64,000 nucleotides of DNA from Peptoniphilaceae bacterium (GTDB lineage Bacteria; Bacillota; Clostridia; Tissierellales; Peptoniphilaceae): NCBI GenBank assembly GCA_910589545.1, contig CAJUSY010000023.1, forward strand, positions 282,899 through 346,898, given 5' to 3'. Under the pieces are notes generated by a model. It saw only the letters and a program-made list of their open reading frames with translations. It searched no databases and was not told where the DNA came from. This document shows, one piece after another, positions 45,044 to 53,347 of the stretch; the stretch's first letter is position 1, and the number at the start of each line of letters is the position of its first letter. A program made the translations under genes and the position numbers.

Positions 45044-45771
45044 TGGATATTGAAAAAATCAAAGGACAAACTGGAATAAATAATGTGATCTTCAAAGCTG
45101 AGGTCACTTCAACTAATGATGAAATTCTAAATCAAAAGCAAGACGATACACTTATGATCGCATTATTTCAATCGAAGGGAAAGGGACGCTACGGACGAAA
45201 ATTCTTTTCGCCAGAAAATGGATTGTATTTTTCGTATTTGTTAAATGAAGAGATGACATTCCAACAATCGCAATTCATCACTCCGATTATGGGGATTGCT
45301 GTAAGCTATGCGATTGATGAAGTGTTCGGCGTGAATACTTCGATTAAATGGGTCAATGATATTTTGCTTGAGAAAAAGAAAATCTGCGGCATACTCACAG
45401 AATGTAAAGTGGAGAAAAATGTCTGCCATGATATTGTCGTTGGCGTTGGAATAAACGTGTACTCATCTGATTTTCCAGATGATATCAAAGATACGGCTGG
45501 ATTTATCGAAGAAAAAAAAGACGCAGATAAAAGAGAGGACTTGGTTATTAAAATAATTCAGAATTTCCTAGAATTTTGGAGCGAGGATAGGGAAAATTTG
45601 GTTGAAAAATATCGAAAGAAAGCCACGTTTATTGGCAACGAAATCAAAGTCCACAAAAATGGAGATTATGTAAAAGCTACTGCAATGAATGTCAATGACG
45701 ATTTTAGCTTGAAAGTAAAATACAACGACGGAACAATTGAAGACTTAAATATAGGAGAGATTTTTTTGTAA
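45043..45771 (+). CDS. birA: Biotin-[acetyl-CoA-carboxylase] ligase, without DNA-binding domain
   Basis: This 242-residue ligase attaches biotin to carrier lysines. It has the biotin-binding motif GKGRYGRKFFSP (residues 46-57), KWVNDILLEKKKICGIL and GVGINV, and a C-terminal SH3-like domain. The N-terminal helix-turn-helix of bifunctional BirA is absent; it starts directly at the catalytic domain, so it cannot repress biotin genes itself. One-base overlap with the radical SAM gene. Confidence 0.95.
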   Translation: MDIEKIKGQTGINNVIFKAEVTSTNDEILNQKQDDTLMIALFQSKGKGRYGRKFFSPENGLYFSYLLNEEMTFQQSQFITPIMGIAVSYAIDEVFGVNTSIKWVNDILLEKKKICGILTECKVEKNVCHDIVVGVGINVYSSDFPDDIKDTAGFIEEKKDADKREDLVIKIIQNFLEFWSEDRENLVEKYRKKATFIGNEIKVHKNGDYVKATAMNVNDDFSLKVKYNDGTIEDLNIGEIFL

Positions 45772-45784
45772 AATCTCTTTTTTA
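45755..45784 (+). terminator. Terminator of the radical SAM-birA operon
   Basis: GAGAGATTTT pairs with AAAATCTCTTT around TTTGT, followed by T; the birA stop codon lies within it. Confidence 0.82.
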
Positions 45785-46008
45785 TTGGTTTATTTCCTTC
45801 CAAGCTTCATCGTGATCGACTAATTCGATTTTTTTGTTTTTCTTGGATTCTTCGTATTCTTTTACTACTTGAATGTCGTACTCATCGGATAATTTTTCAA
45901 GGGCTAAAGTTTTAATCATTGTTGAAAGTCCCACACCATGAGTGTCGGCAATTTTTTCAACGCATTTATTTCATTTTCATTAAATCTTACATTAAATTTA
46001 CGCGACAT
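45782..46008 (-). pseudogene. Frameshifted ribbon-helix-helix (DUF6290-like) antitoxin gene
   Basis: The frame from ATG 46006-46008 (after AAGGAG) starts MSRKFNVRFNENEINA and then goes out of phase in a run of six A (minus strand, about 45952-45957). The other frame continues EKIADTHGVGLSTMIKTLA and then DEYDIQVVKEYEESKK to a stop at 45782. Together they form a 75-residue RHH protein with the strand-helix-helix plan and YDxxVxKEYEE tail of RelB-type DUF6290 antitoxins. The length is 227 bp, one short of a triplet number. No toxin partner lies beside it. A sequencing error in the homopolymer is possible. Confidence 0.75.
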
Positions 46009-46060
46009 ATTATACTCCTTCTTTTTTAATTCATTATATCAAAAAAATCTCTTTTTTCTA

Positions 46061-46123
46061 TTGACAAACGTATAATAAGGTGCTATTATCACATTAACAA
46101 ATGAACAAGTATTCATATGTTCA
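46061..46123 (+). promoter_or_regulatory. ArsR-family promoter and operator
   Basis: TTGACA (46061-46066), 17 bases and TATTAT (46084-46089) give a near-consensus promoter. Just downstream lies a perfect inverted repeat TGAACA-N10-TGTTCA (46102-46107 and 46118-46123), the size and position expected for the SmtB/CadC-type operator of the regulator that follows. Confidence 0.85.
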
Positions 46124-46502
46124 TATAAAGGATGTGATAGATATAGATAAATTCAACGATGAAAAATGTGAAGTAACTCTAATTCACGAGTATAATGTGA
46201 AAAAAGCTATCAATGAGCTTCCAGACGACGAATTGATCGCCGATTTGTCTGATATGTTCAAAATTTTCGGAGATCAGACAAGGGTGAAGATTTTGATGGC
46301 GTTGGAAAGTGGAGAGATGTGCGTGTGCGACATTGCAGCTGTGATGGATATGAGTCAGTCTGCTATTAGTCACCAATTGAGGGTGTTGAAACAAAGCAAC
46401 ATTGTGAAGACTAGACGTGAGGGAAAAGTTGTGTACTATTCCATTTCGGACGATCATGTGAAGGAAATCTTCGACATGGCGATGGTACACGTGCAAGAAT
46501 AA
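46101..46502 (+). CDS. ArsR/SmtB-family metal-responsive repressor
   Basis: This winged-helix repressor, up to 133 residues, has SGEMCVCDIA, the metal-site helix of the CadC/ArsR type, then recognition helix SQSAISHQLRVLK and wing KTRREGKVVYYS. The C-terminal helix DDHVKEIFDMAMVH offers the alpha-5 Asp/His sites of zinc sensors, so both sites may exist. The start is uncertain: ATG 46101 lies in the operator only about 5 bases from the expected transcription start (leaderless). GTG 46134, next to AAGGA, is the alternative but too close to it. It governs the metal operon behind it. Confidence 0.9.
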   Translation: MNKYSYVHIKDVIDIDKFNDEKCEVTLIHEYNVKKAINELPDDELIADLSDMFKIFGDQTRVKILMALESGEMCVCDIAAVMDMSQSAISHQLRVLKQSNIVKTRREGKVVYYSISDDHVKEIFDMAMVHVQE

Positions 46503-46541
46503 CGACAAATAATTTAGAAAAATAAAAAAAAGGAGAAAGTT

Positions 46542-46757
46542 ATGAAAAGAAGATACACATTAGAAAATTTGGAATGCGCAAATTGTGCAGCAAAAATGGA
46601 AGACGAAATCAAGAAATTGGACGGAGTAAATTCTGTCACTGTGAATTTTATCACTACAAAAATGGTGTTGGATGTAGAAGATGACAAGTTTGATTCTGTG
46701 TTGGATCAAGCCAAAGACATCATTAAATCGATTGAGCCTTACGTTGAAGTGAAATAA
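46542..46757 (+). CDS. Stand-alone heavy-metal-associated domain protein (CopZ-like)
   Basis: This 71-residue ferredoxin-fold HMA domain has the metal motif ECANCAAKMED (CxxC) near residue 12. It overlaps the following ATPase by one base (TAATG) and is preceded by AAGGAG. In homologous P-type ATPases this domain is fused to the pump N-terminus; here it is a separate chaperone. Confidence 0.93.
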   Translation: MKRRYTLENLECANCAAKMEDEIKKLDGVNSVTVNFITTKMVLDVEDDKFDSVLDQAKDIIKSIEPYVEVK

Positions 46758-48568
46758 TGAACAGAGAAATTAAATTAACGATAGTTTCGGCTATTCTTTT
46801 TGCAATTGGATTTTTCATCGAACAACCTTACGTTAAGCTTTCGGTGTTCGCTGTGAGTTATCTGATTGTGGGAATTCCAGTGATAAAACTTGCGTTTTTG
46901 AATTTGAAAAACGGACAGTTATTTGACGAGAATTTTCTGATGATGATTGCAACTGTGGGTGCGTTTATCATTGGAGAATACGCAGAAGCTGTCGCTGTTA
47001 TGCTTTTTTATCATATCGGGGAGATTTTTCAAGATAAGGCTGTTGGGAAATCTCGTGATTCAATCAAGGAATTGATGGATATTGCACCGACTTTTGCGAA
47101 TTTGAAAACGGAAGATGGCTACGACAAGGTGGATCCTTACGATGTGAGCGTGGGAGATATTATCGTGATTAAACCTGGCGAGAAAGTTCCGTTGGACTGC
47201 GTGGTTACCGAAGGAAGCTCCATGGTTGACACGAAGGCGTTGACTGGAGAAAGTGTTCCAATCACAGTCGCAAAAGGCGAAGAGCTTATGTCGGGTTACA
47301 TCGTGGTGGACAAGGTTTTAAATGCAAAAGTTACCAAGGATTTTGAAAACTCTGCAGTGACGAAGATTTTGGATTTGGTGGAAAATGCATCCAGCCAAAA
47401 AAGTCAACAAGAAAAATTCATCACGAAATTTGCAAGAGTATACACTCCTGTTGTGGTATTTGTAGCAGCAGCACTTGCTATATTGATGCCTTTGATTTTG
47501 AAACAACCTTTCCAAGTGTGGTTGTATCGTGCGTTGACATTCCTTGTAATTTCGTGTCCTTGCGCACTTGTAATCAGCGTTCCGTTGAGCTTTTTCTCAG
47601 GGATTGGTGCGAGCAGCAAGGCTGGGATTTTGGTCAAAGGAAGTAACTACATCGAAAAGTTAGCAGAAACTAACACCGTTGTGATGGATAAAACTGGAAC
47701 ATTGACACAAGGTGTGTTCAAAGTTGTAGAAGCAAAATCATTTGACATATCAGATGAAGAAATGCTCCAATACGTTGCGAGTGCAGAGAAATCCTCCAAC
47801 CATCCGATCGCGCAATCGATTATTGATTATTACGGAAACAAAGAATACTTGAACTTGGACTCTGCAGAAAATATCGCAGGACAAGGAATAAAAGCTGTGA
47901 TAAATGGCAAACAAATCCTAGCAGGAAATGCTAAGCTTTTAAAAGATGTTGAATTTGAACCGATAAATACTACAGACACTGTTGTATACGTTGCTATAGA
48001 TGCGAAATTTGCAGGCTACATCAGAATCGCCGACGAAATCAAACAAGACAGCGCCCAAGCAATTGCTGATATGAAAGATGTCGGCATCGAAAAAACTTAC
48101 ATGCTAACTGGTGATGGCGAATCTGTAGCCAAATCAGTCGCAGAAAATCTCAAAATTGACGAATACAAATCCAAGCTACTTCCACAAGATAAGGTTGAAA
48201 TTGTAAAAGAATTGATAGAAAAAGGAAGAAAAGTTGCATTCGTAGGAGACGGAATCAACGATGCACCAGTGCTTGCACTCAGTGATGTCGGAATTTCCAT
48301 GGGACAAATCGGAAGCGATGCGGCAATCGAAGCGAGTGATGTCGTAATCATGACAGACGAGCCAACGAAAATCGCACAAGCAATTAAAATTTCCAAGAAA
48401 ACACTCAAAATCGCAAAACAAAACGCGTATTTTGCAATTGGAATCAAGATAATCGTACTAATATTATCAGCACTTGGACTTACAAATATGTGGGCTGCAA
48501 TCTTCGCAGACGTCGGAGTTACAGTGCTTGCTATTTTGAATTCATTCAGAGCTATGCGAGTTAGTTGA
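46757..48568 (+). CDS. cadA: Heavy-metal P1B-type ATPase (Cd/Zn/Pb exporter, CadA-like)
   Basis: This 603-residue pump has metal site CPC in FLVISCPCALVISVPLS, phosphorylation Asp in MDKTGTLTQG, TGES actuator motif (LTGESVPI), and hinge GDGINDAPVLA. The HP motif is NHPIAQ. The CPC-ALV and C-terminal pattern match the Cd/Zn/Pb class (ZntA/CadA). No N-terminal HMA is present, the domain being supplied by the preceding gene. Under control of the ArsR-type repressor. Confidence 0.94.
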   Translation: MNREIKLTIVSAILFAIGFFIEQPYVKLSVFAVSYLIVGIPVIKLAFLNLKNGQLFDENFLMMIATVGAFIIGEYAEAVAVMLFYHIGEIFQDKAVGKSRDSIKELMDIAPTFANLKTEDGYDKVDPYDVSVGDIIVIKPGEKVPLDCVVTEGSSMVDTKALTGESVPITVAKGEELMSGYIVVDKVLNAKVTKDFENSAVTKILDLVENASSQKSQQEKFITKFARVYTPVVVFVAAALAILMPLILKQPFQVWLYRALTFLVISCPCALVISVPLSFFSGIGASSKAGILVKGSNYIEKLAETNTVVMDKTGTLTQGVFKVVEAKSFDISDEEMLQYVASAEKSSNHPIAQSIIDYYGNKEYLNLDSAENIAGQGIKAVINGKQILAGNAKLLKDVEFEPINTTDTVVYVAIDAKFAGYIRIADEIKQDSAQAIADMKDVGIEKTYMLTGDGESVAKSVAENLKIDEYKSKLLPQDKVEIVKELIEKGRKVAFVGDGINDAPVLALSDVGISMGQIGSDAAIEASDVVIMTDEPTKIAQAIKISKKTLKIAKQNAYFAIGIKIIVLILSALGLTNMWAAIFADVGVTVLAILNSFRAMRVS

Positions 48569-48614
48569 GTAAAATCTAAATCTCATTTATACTAATCGTA
48601 AAGGAGATGATAAA

Positions 48615-48926
48615 ATGAGAATAGTAGGCTATGTATTTTTGGGAATATTTGCAATAGCACTCATTTACGGGATTTATTCAATATCTAAAATATTGGCAAT
48701 CGCTAAGATTAGAAAAAACGTCAACTCAGAAAAAGTGTGGCAAACTATATCGCAAAACAATCGCCAACCAGTAGCGTTGGATAGAATCTTGATGAGAAAA
48801 AACAACAGAAAATTTACCAAAAAAGAATTAGAAATGATATTAAAAAGAATATCTACTTGTAGAAAATGCATCCTTGTAGGATTATTAGCGTTGATACTTG
48901 CAATAGTGTTTATAGCGATAGGGTAA
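48615..48926 (+). CDS. Small membrane protein, unknown
   Basis: This 103-residue protein has two hydrophobic helices (1-25 and about 80-100) around a basic middle part with KTI and KNNRKFTKKELEMILKR. A strong AAGGAG site lies before the ATG. No family recognised. It lies 46 bp after the metal ATPase and may belong to the metal operon. Confidence 0.65.
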   Translation: MRIVGYVFLGIFAIALIYGIYSISKILAIAKIRKNVNSEKVWQTISQNNRQPVALDRILMRKNNRKFTKKELEMILKRISTCRKCILVGLLALILAIVFIAIG

Positions 48927-48936
48927 TGACAAAAAT

Positions 48937-48966
48937 ATGCGTCAGAGTAAAATCTGACGCATTTTT
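48937..48966 (+). terminator. Bidirectional terminator between the metal and thiazole operons
   Basis: ATGCGTCAGA pairs with TCTGACGCAT around GTAAAA, followed by TTTT. The opposite strand also ends in a T-rich tail, so it may serve the ECF gene. Confidence 0.92.
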
Positions 48967-49541
48967 TAATCCAATAAATGTGAACGTTTCAACACTGGAC
49001 GCACTGCCATGTACAAAATATTTGCAACGATAACAGTCACAACAGCATTGAAGAAAGTTACACCGGCGCTGATTTTCGCCAACGCAGATGCTATTTGTTG
49101 TGGTTGACCCAAGACATATAATTTATAAAAATAACCTACAAATGGATCAGCAAACACATTGAACAACATCGCAACACTTGAAGCGATAACAGCCCATTTT
49201 AAAACATATTTGTTGTCGTTTGATTCGTTGATTTTCTTGGATTTGTGAGCGATTGCCCCCACAATCAAACCAATACACAACTTCAACACGAAAGTCTTCG
49301 GAGCGACCATTATATACACAGGATCCATGATGTCTGCGATAGTCATTCCGATAGCACCAGCAAGTCCACCGTAAAGTCCGCCGAGTAAAAGCGCCGCCAA
49401 AACCAAGAACACGTTACCAAAATGGATCGATGTGAAATCTCCACCTGGAACTGGCACCTTGATTTGCAAATAAGTGAACGTGATGAAACACAAAGCAGCA
49501 AGCACTGCACATTGAACAAGCTTGTGAGTTTTATTATTCAA
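48966..49541 (-). CDS. ECF transporter S component at the thi locus
   Basis: This 191-residue membrane protein has the ECF S-component fold: an N-terminal KLVQCAVLAALCFITFTY helix, the IHFGNVFLVLAALLLGG segment with its turn, GGLAGAIGMTIADI and five to six helices. Placed 67 bp behind thiH, it likely imports a thiamine-related compound (thiazole or pyrimidine precursor), but the binding residues are not diagnostic. The ECF ATPases are elsewhere. Confidence 0.83.
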   Translation of the reverse strand: MNNKTHKLVQCAVLAALCFITFTYLQIKVPVPGGDFTSIHFGNVFLVLAALLLGGLYGGLAGAIGMTIADIMDPVYIMVAPKTFVLKLCIGLIVGAIAHKSKKINESNDNKYVLKWAVIASSVAMLFNVFADPFVGYFYKLYVLGQPQQIASALAKISAGVTFFNAVVTVIVANILYMAVRPVLKRSHLLD

Positions 49542-49608
49542 ATAAATCCCTCCTCAAAAATATTTATAATTAAAGTGTATTGAATAAGGTATAGTTTGTC
49601 AATTGTTT

Positions 49609-50763
49609 CTACACATCAATGTAGTCGCTATATACAGGATACAAATTGTACTTCGCCAAGTCGCGTTCTACTTGGTCGACTGTTCGTGTGTCGTTGATTA
49701 AGAATTGTTCGTCGCCTTTATCTTTTTCATCATTACGTCTTCCAATTCCTGTGTCGACACTTGCGGAGATTTTGGTAGCTCCCATTAATAGTGACAAGTT
49801 ACGAAATTCGTTGGATTCTCTGGTTGAGATTGTGATTTGCGCGAATGGCAAGAAGATTCTGGTTGCGATTATAAATTGCATCAATTTTGTCTCAGGAACT
49901 TCTTTTATGTTCAAATCTTCTTCGTTTTTCGTTGGCCTGATTCGTGGAAATGATATGCTGATTTCTGCGTGTGGGTATTTTTTTTGCAGTAAATTTGCAT
50001 GCATTCCCAAGCAAAAACAGTCTTCAATTCCATCGGAAAGTCCGAACAATGCCCCGAATCCTACGCCACGGATTCCTCCCATGATTGCACGTTCTTGTGT
50101 GTCCAATCGATATGGAAAACAAGATTTGTGTCCTGTTGGGTGATAGAACTTGTAGTTTGTTGGATTGTATGTTTCTTGGAAAGCTGTGACGAAATCACAG
50201 CCTGCTTCGTGAAGTTTCTTGTAGTCTTCAACATTTGTAGGGTAGACTTCAACGCCAACTACACGGAAATATTTCTTTGCCAATTTTACGGCGTCACAGA
50301 TATAATCCACCGAGGAGTATTTTTGCGATTCACCTGTTAGAATCAAAACGTCTTCGATTTTTTCTCGTCTCATTTGTTTCATTTCTGATTCTATCTCATC
50401 CATCGACAATTTTGCTCTGACGATGTCTGATTTTGCTCTGAATCCGCAGTATTTACAGCTGTTTTCGCAGTAATTTGCGATATAAAGTGGGCTGAACAAA
50501 TACACGTTGTTTCCAAAATATTGTAGTCTGAGTTTTTGTGAGATTTCTCCCAATTCTTCTATAAAATCAATTGCAGCATCACTGAGCATGTTGTAATAAT
50601 CAAAATAATCCAAGGCTTCGTTGTTTTTTATTTTCCCCAAAGTTCTTCTGACATCATCAGCTGTTACATTTACGGATTTTACCTCAGATAATTTTTCTGA
50701 TATTTTATCGTAAATGTCCGAATGAATGTCTTGCATATTGTTAAAATATTTGAATTCTTCCAT
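49609..50763 (-). CDS. thiH: 2-iminoacetate synthase ThiH
   Basis: This radical SAM enzyme splits tyrosine into 2-iminoacetate and p-cresol for thiazole synthesis under anaerobic conditions. The 384-residue protein has the cluster motif CENSCKYCGF (CX3CX2C) and the thiH/biotin synthase C-terminal half. The start is set at ATG 50763 (MEEFKYFNNM) after an AGG site, since a longer frame start at 50850 would run 80 bases into thiG. It follows thiG in the minus-strand operon. Confidence 0.95.
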   Translation of the reverse strand: MEEFKYFNNMQDIHSDIYDKISEKLSEVKSVNVTADDVRRTLGKIKNNEALDYFDYYNMLSDAAIDFIEELGEISQKLRLQYFGNNVYLFSPLYIANYCENSCKYCGFRAKSDIVRAKLSMDEIESEMKQMRREKIEDVLILTGESQKYSSVDYICDAVKLAKKYFRVVGVEVYPTNVEDYKKLHEAGCDFVTAFQETYNPTNYKFYHPTGHKSCFPYRLDTQERAIMGGIRGVGFGALFGLSDGIEDCFCLGMHANLLQKKYPHAEISISFPRIRPTKNEEDLNIKEVPETKLMQFIIATRIFLPFAQITISTRESNEFRNLSLLMGATKISASVDTGIGRRNDEKDKGDEQFLINDTRTVDQVERDLAKYNLYPVYSDYIDV

Positions 50764-50770
50764 TTGTCGC

Positions 50771-51535
50771 CTACTTAAAGAAATCTCTGAGTGGAGATGA
50801 TGGGTCTGCGCCCGTTTCCAAAACTCTTCCCGGTTTTGCGATGTGAGCAAGTCTTCCCGCTTTGATTGCTAGTGCGAAAGCTTCCGCCATTTTGTTGATG
50901 TCGCCACTTGTAGCTATTGCAGTGTTTGCCATGATTGCACTTGCGCCCATTTCCATAGCTTCACACGCTTGTGATGGTTTGCCGATTCCTGCGTCAACTA
51001 TTACTGGCAAATCAATTTCGTTGATGATGATTTGGATGAAATCTTTCGTTGCAAGTCCTTTGTTAGATCCAATAGGAGATCCCAATGGCATGATGCAACT
51101 TGCACCAGCGTCCTTCAAATCTCTTGCGAAGTTTAAATCTGGATACATATAAGGCATAACGACGAATCCTTCGTCCGCCAAAACTTTTGTAGCTTTCAAC
51201 GTTTCAACGTTGTCTGGAAGTAAGTACTTGCTGTCACGCATAATTTCGATTTTCACGAAATTGCCGCAGCCCATTTCACGCGCAAGCCTTGCAATTCTAA
51301 TCGCCTCGTCTGCGTTTCTCGCTCCAGAAGTGTTCGGAATTATCGTCACATTTTCTGGAATAAAGTTCAAAATATTTTTCGTATCGTCTGTATTTGCACG
51401 TCTAAGTGCCACAGTAATCATCTCGCAGCCTGCAGATTCCACGCAAGCTTTGATAAGGTTGGGGTCGTATTTTCCAGATCCAAGAATAAATCTCGAATCA
51501 AAAGATTTGCCACCCAAAATCAATTTATCTTCCAT
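50771..51535 (-). CDS. thiG: Thiazole synthase ThiG
   Basis: This TIM-barrel enzyme builds the thiazole ring from 1-deoxyxylulose 5-phosphate, dehydroglycine and ThiS thiocarboxylate. The 254-residue protein has [11 protein letters not shown], the Schiff-base lysine region GNFVKIEIM and the phosphate loop [21 protein letters not shown] (broken here for description). Its start overlaps the thiF end by 11 bp. Confidence 0.96.
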   Translation of the reverse strand: MEDKLILGGKSFDSRFILGSGKYDPNLIKACVESAGCEMITVALRRANTDDTKNILNFIPENVTIIPNTSGARNADEAIRIARLAREMGCGNFVKIEIMRDSKYLLPDNVETLKATKVLADEGFVVMPYMYPDLNFARDLKDAGASCIMPLGSPIGSNKGLATKDFIQIIINEIDLPVIVDAGIGKPSQACEAMEMGASAIMANTAIATSGDINKMAEAFALAIKAGRLAHIAKPGRVLETGADPSSPLRDFFK

Positions 51536-52121
51536 TATTTTCCTCCAATAACCAATTAATAGCGATTATAGCTTGTGTACTTGCCGCCATCATCACGTTT
51601 GGATAGTACAAGCCGATGTCGGTCTTCGTTTCAAAATCGCCACAAACTACAATGTTGTTCATTTTTTTAACTTTCATATCTAATTTTTTCACGCCGCCAA
51701 TTCCAGACACTGAGATGAGCTTCTTGTCGGTTCCTATAAAATGTTCCAACACCAATGACTTTGCGTATTCATCATCCAAGGCTTCCAGCACGATATCGTA
51801 GCCTTCGGTCAATTCGTCGATGTTGTTTTCAGTGATTTTGATGTTTTCAACAGAAATATTTGCAAATGGCAAAAACTCATCGCAAATTTCCTTGAACGCA
51901 TCGACCTTGTATTTGCCGACATCTGTTGGCCTGTAAATTTGCCTGTTCAAATTGGAATATTCGACCCTGTCGTAGTCCACGATTTTGATAGTACCAATGC
52001 CTGATTTTGCGAGCATGAAACACAAATTAGTTCCCAAACCTCCACAGCCAAGGATCAGAATTTTCGATTTTCTGAAAATGTGTGTGTGTTCGGGGATTTG
52101 TCTTTTGAAAATCTCTTCCAT
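51525..52121 (-). CDS. thiF: ThiF-type sulfur-carrier adenylyltransferase
   Basis: This 198-residue enzyme adenylates the C-terminus of ThiS. It has the nucleotide loop [10 protein letters not shown], the catalytic [14 protein letters not shown] motif and an Arg/Lys pair for ATP. The zinc-binding CxxC pairs seen in long ThiF/MoeB are absent, matching the short ThiF form. ATG 52121 follows GGAGGAGG; a start at 52139 would sit upstream of this site. It overlaps the thiG start. Confidence 0.92.
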   Translation of the reverse strand: MEEIFKRQIPEHTHIFRKSKILILGCGGLGTNLCFMLAKSGIGTIKIVDYDRVEYSNLNRQIYRPTDVGKYKVDAFKEICDEFLPFANISVENIKITENNIDELTEGYDIVLEALDDEYAKSLVLEHFIGTDKKLISVSGIGGVKKLDMKVKKMNNIVVCGDFETKTDIGLYYPNVMMAASTQAIIAINWLLEENNGR

Positions 52122-52122
52122 T

Positions 52123-52320
52123 CTAACCTCCTCCAACAAATGAAAACACCTCTATTTCGTCGTTATCAGTGACGATAAATTTATCGTAGTCGATTTTTTT
52201 GACGAGGTTTTTGTTCACTTCGCAAACCGTCAACTCCACGTTGAAGTTCAAATCTTCCAAGACTTTTCTCAACGAAGAATTTTCTTCGAATGGATATTTG
52301 ACAGAATTTACGGTAATCAT
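52123..52320 (-). CDS. thiS: Sulfur carrier protein ThiS
   Basis: This 65-residue ubiquitin-fold carrier starts MITVNSVKYPFEENSSL and ends VFSFVGGG with the C-terminal diglycine that becomes the thiocarboxylate. AGGGGGT precedes the ATG. First gene of thiSFGH, directly behind the leader hairpin. Confidence 0.95.
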   Translation of the reverse strand: MITVNSVKYPFEENSSLRKVLEDLNFNVELTVCEVNKNLVKKIDYDKFIVTDNDEIEVFSFVGGG

Positions 52321-52332
52321 AATTCACCCCCT

Positions 52333-52387
52333 AAAAAAAATAACACGAAGGAAACCTACACCCGCGGTGGTGTACCCCTTCGTGTTA
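52333..52387 (-). promoter_or_regulatory. HMP-PP (thiS motif) riboswitch, terminator-embedded
   Basis: On the minus strand AACACGAAGG pairs with CCTTCGTGTT, with an inner stem TACACC/GGTGTA around ACCGCG and purine-rich internal bulges (GG and GGTTT); eight T follow, then the thiS ribosome site. This is the compact layout of the HMP-PP riboswitch class described upstream of thiS, where the aptamer forms within the terminator stem. A TPP riboswitch core (CTGAGA etc.) is absent. Ligand binding would favour termination or its relief; direction is not readable here. Confidence 0.82.
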
Positions 52388-52401
52388 AACACTCTGTGAT
52401 T

Positions 52402-52429
52402 ATTATAGCACATTAATTTAAATTTTCAA
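52402..52429 (-). promoter_or_regulatory. Promoter of the thiSFGH operon
   Basis: On the minus strand TTGAAA (52424-52429), 16 bases, TATAAT (52402-52407). Transcription would begin around 52395, so the leader starts only about 8 nt before the riboswitch stem. Confidence 0.83.
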
Positions 52430-52547
52430 AAATTTATCCGTGAAATTTATCCAAAAATTTTTCAAATTTGCCAAATCATTTTGATTACTAAAAAAAGATA
52501 ACGGGTATACAATTTACAACGAAACAAAAAACAAAAGGAGGAATTTT

Positions 52548-53159
52548 ATGAAATTATATTACGCACCAGGCACATGTGCTGGTGCTTGTTGGATTGCTTT
52601 GGAATGGGCAGGAGCAGATTACGAGGTAGAAAAAGTACAACTTGGAACAGATGAATACAGGGAAATCAATCCGTTGGGAGCAGTTCCAGCACTAGATATT
52701 GGAGAGGGAAGGGCGAGAAGCGAATTGGCAGCAATTCTTCGCTACATTTTGAACAAATACCCTGAAAAAGATTTGGGAGCTGATGAATCTCCAGAAGATA
52801 AGTTCCAATTCGATGAAATCATGGCTTTTATGACTGGAGATTTTCATCCAGCATTTGAAGCGTTGTTCGTACCAGCTGGTTTGACAACATCAACTGACGA
52901 AGCAGAGATTGATAAAATCAAACAAAAATCATTTGAAACTATCGACAAAATGATGACTCATTTGGACCGTTTGATTGGTGATGGCGATCACGTTTATAAA
53001 AATAAGAAAACAGTATTAGATCCTTACGTTTATATTCTTACTCGTTGGAGCGAAATGACTCCAAAATCTTGGAAAGAATATCCAAATATCAAGAGAGTTT
53101 CAGAGCAAATCGAAAAGGACGAAGTTGTACAAGAAATCGTGAAAAAATCTCAACAATAA
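52548..53159 (+). CDS. Glutathione S-transferase-like protein (beta-class-like)
   Basis: This 203-residue protein starts with a thioredoxin-fold domain, MKLYYAPGTCAGACWIALEW, with the cysteine at about residue 9-10 typical of bacterial beta-class GSTs, then AVPALDIGEGRARSELAAI (cis-Pro and the Glu-Ser GSH contact as a substituted RSELAAI), then an all-helical domain. GSTs are usual in Proteobacteria and unexpected in an obligate anaerobe lacking glutathione synthesis. AGGAGG precedes the ATG. Transfer is likely; it may use another thiol. Confidence 0.88.
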   Translation: MKLYYAPGTCAGACWIALEWAGADYEVEKVQLGTDEYREINPLGAVPALDIGEGRARSELAAILRYILNKYPEKDLGADESPEDKFQFDEIMAFMTGDFHPAFEALFVPAGLTTSTDEAEIDKIKQKSFETIDKMMTHLDRLIGDGDHVYKNKKTVLDPYVYILTRWSEMTPKSWKEYPNIKRVSEQIEKDEVVQEIVKKSQQ

Positions 53160-53170
53160 AAATATTGTAT

Positions 53171-53199
53171 CGGTGTAGATTTGTCTGCACCGTTTTTTT
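53171..53199 (+). terminator. Terminator of the GST-like gene
   Basis: CGGTGTAGA pairs with TCTGCACCG around TTTG, followed by seven T. Confidence 0.92.
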
Positions 53200-53347
53200 A
53201 TTTGTCCAAATACAGTGATATAATATATATAATAAGTTTGTATAAAATTGTTTGATGATTAATGTCTGTTGCAATATCAAATCAATAGACTTAATTGTCC
53301 ATTTTTCGATAGAAATCACATTAATAATTAGGTAACAAGGAGAAATT

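Noticed and set aside
52320..52400. TPP riboswitch or T-box before thiS
   Set aside because: The TPP core motifs are missing, and although ACCGCGG recalls a T-box end, there is no stem I, specifier loop or sufficient leader length; the thiS motif fits better.
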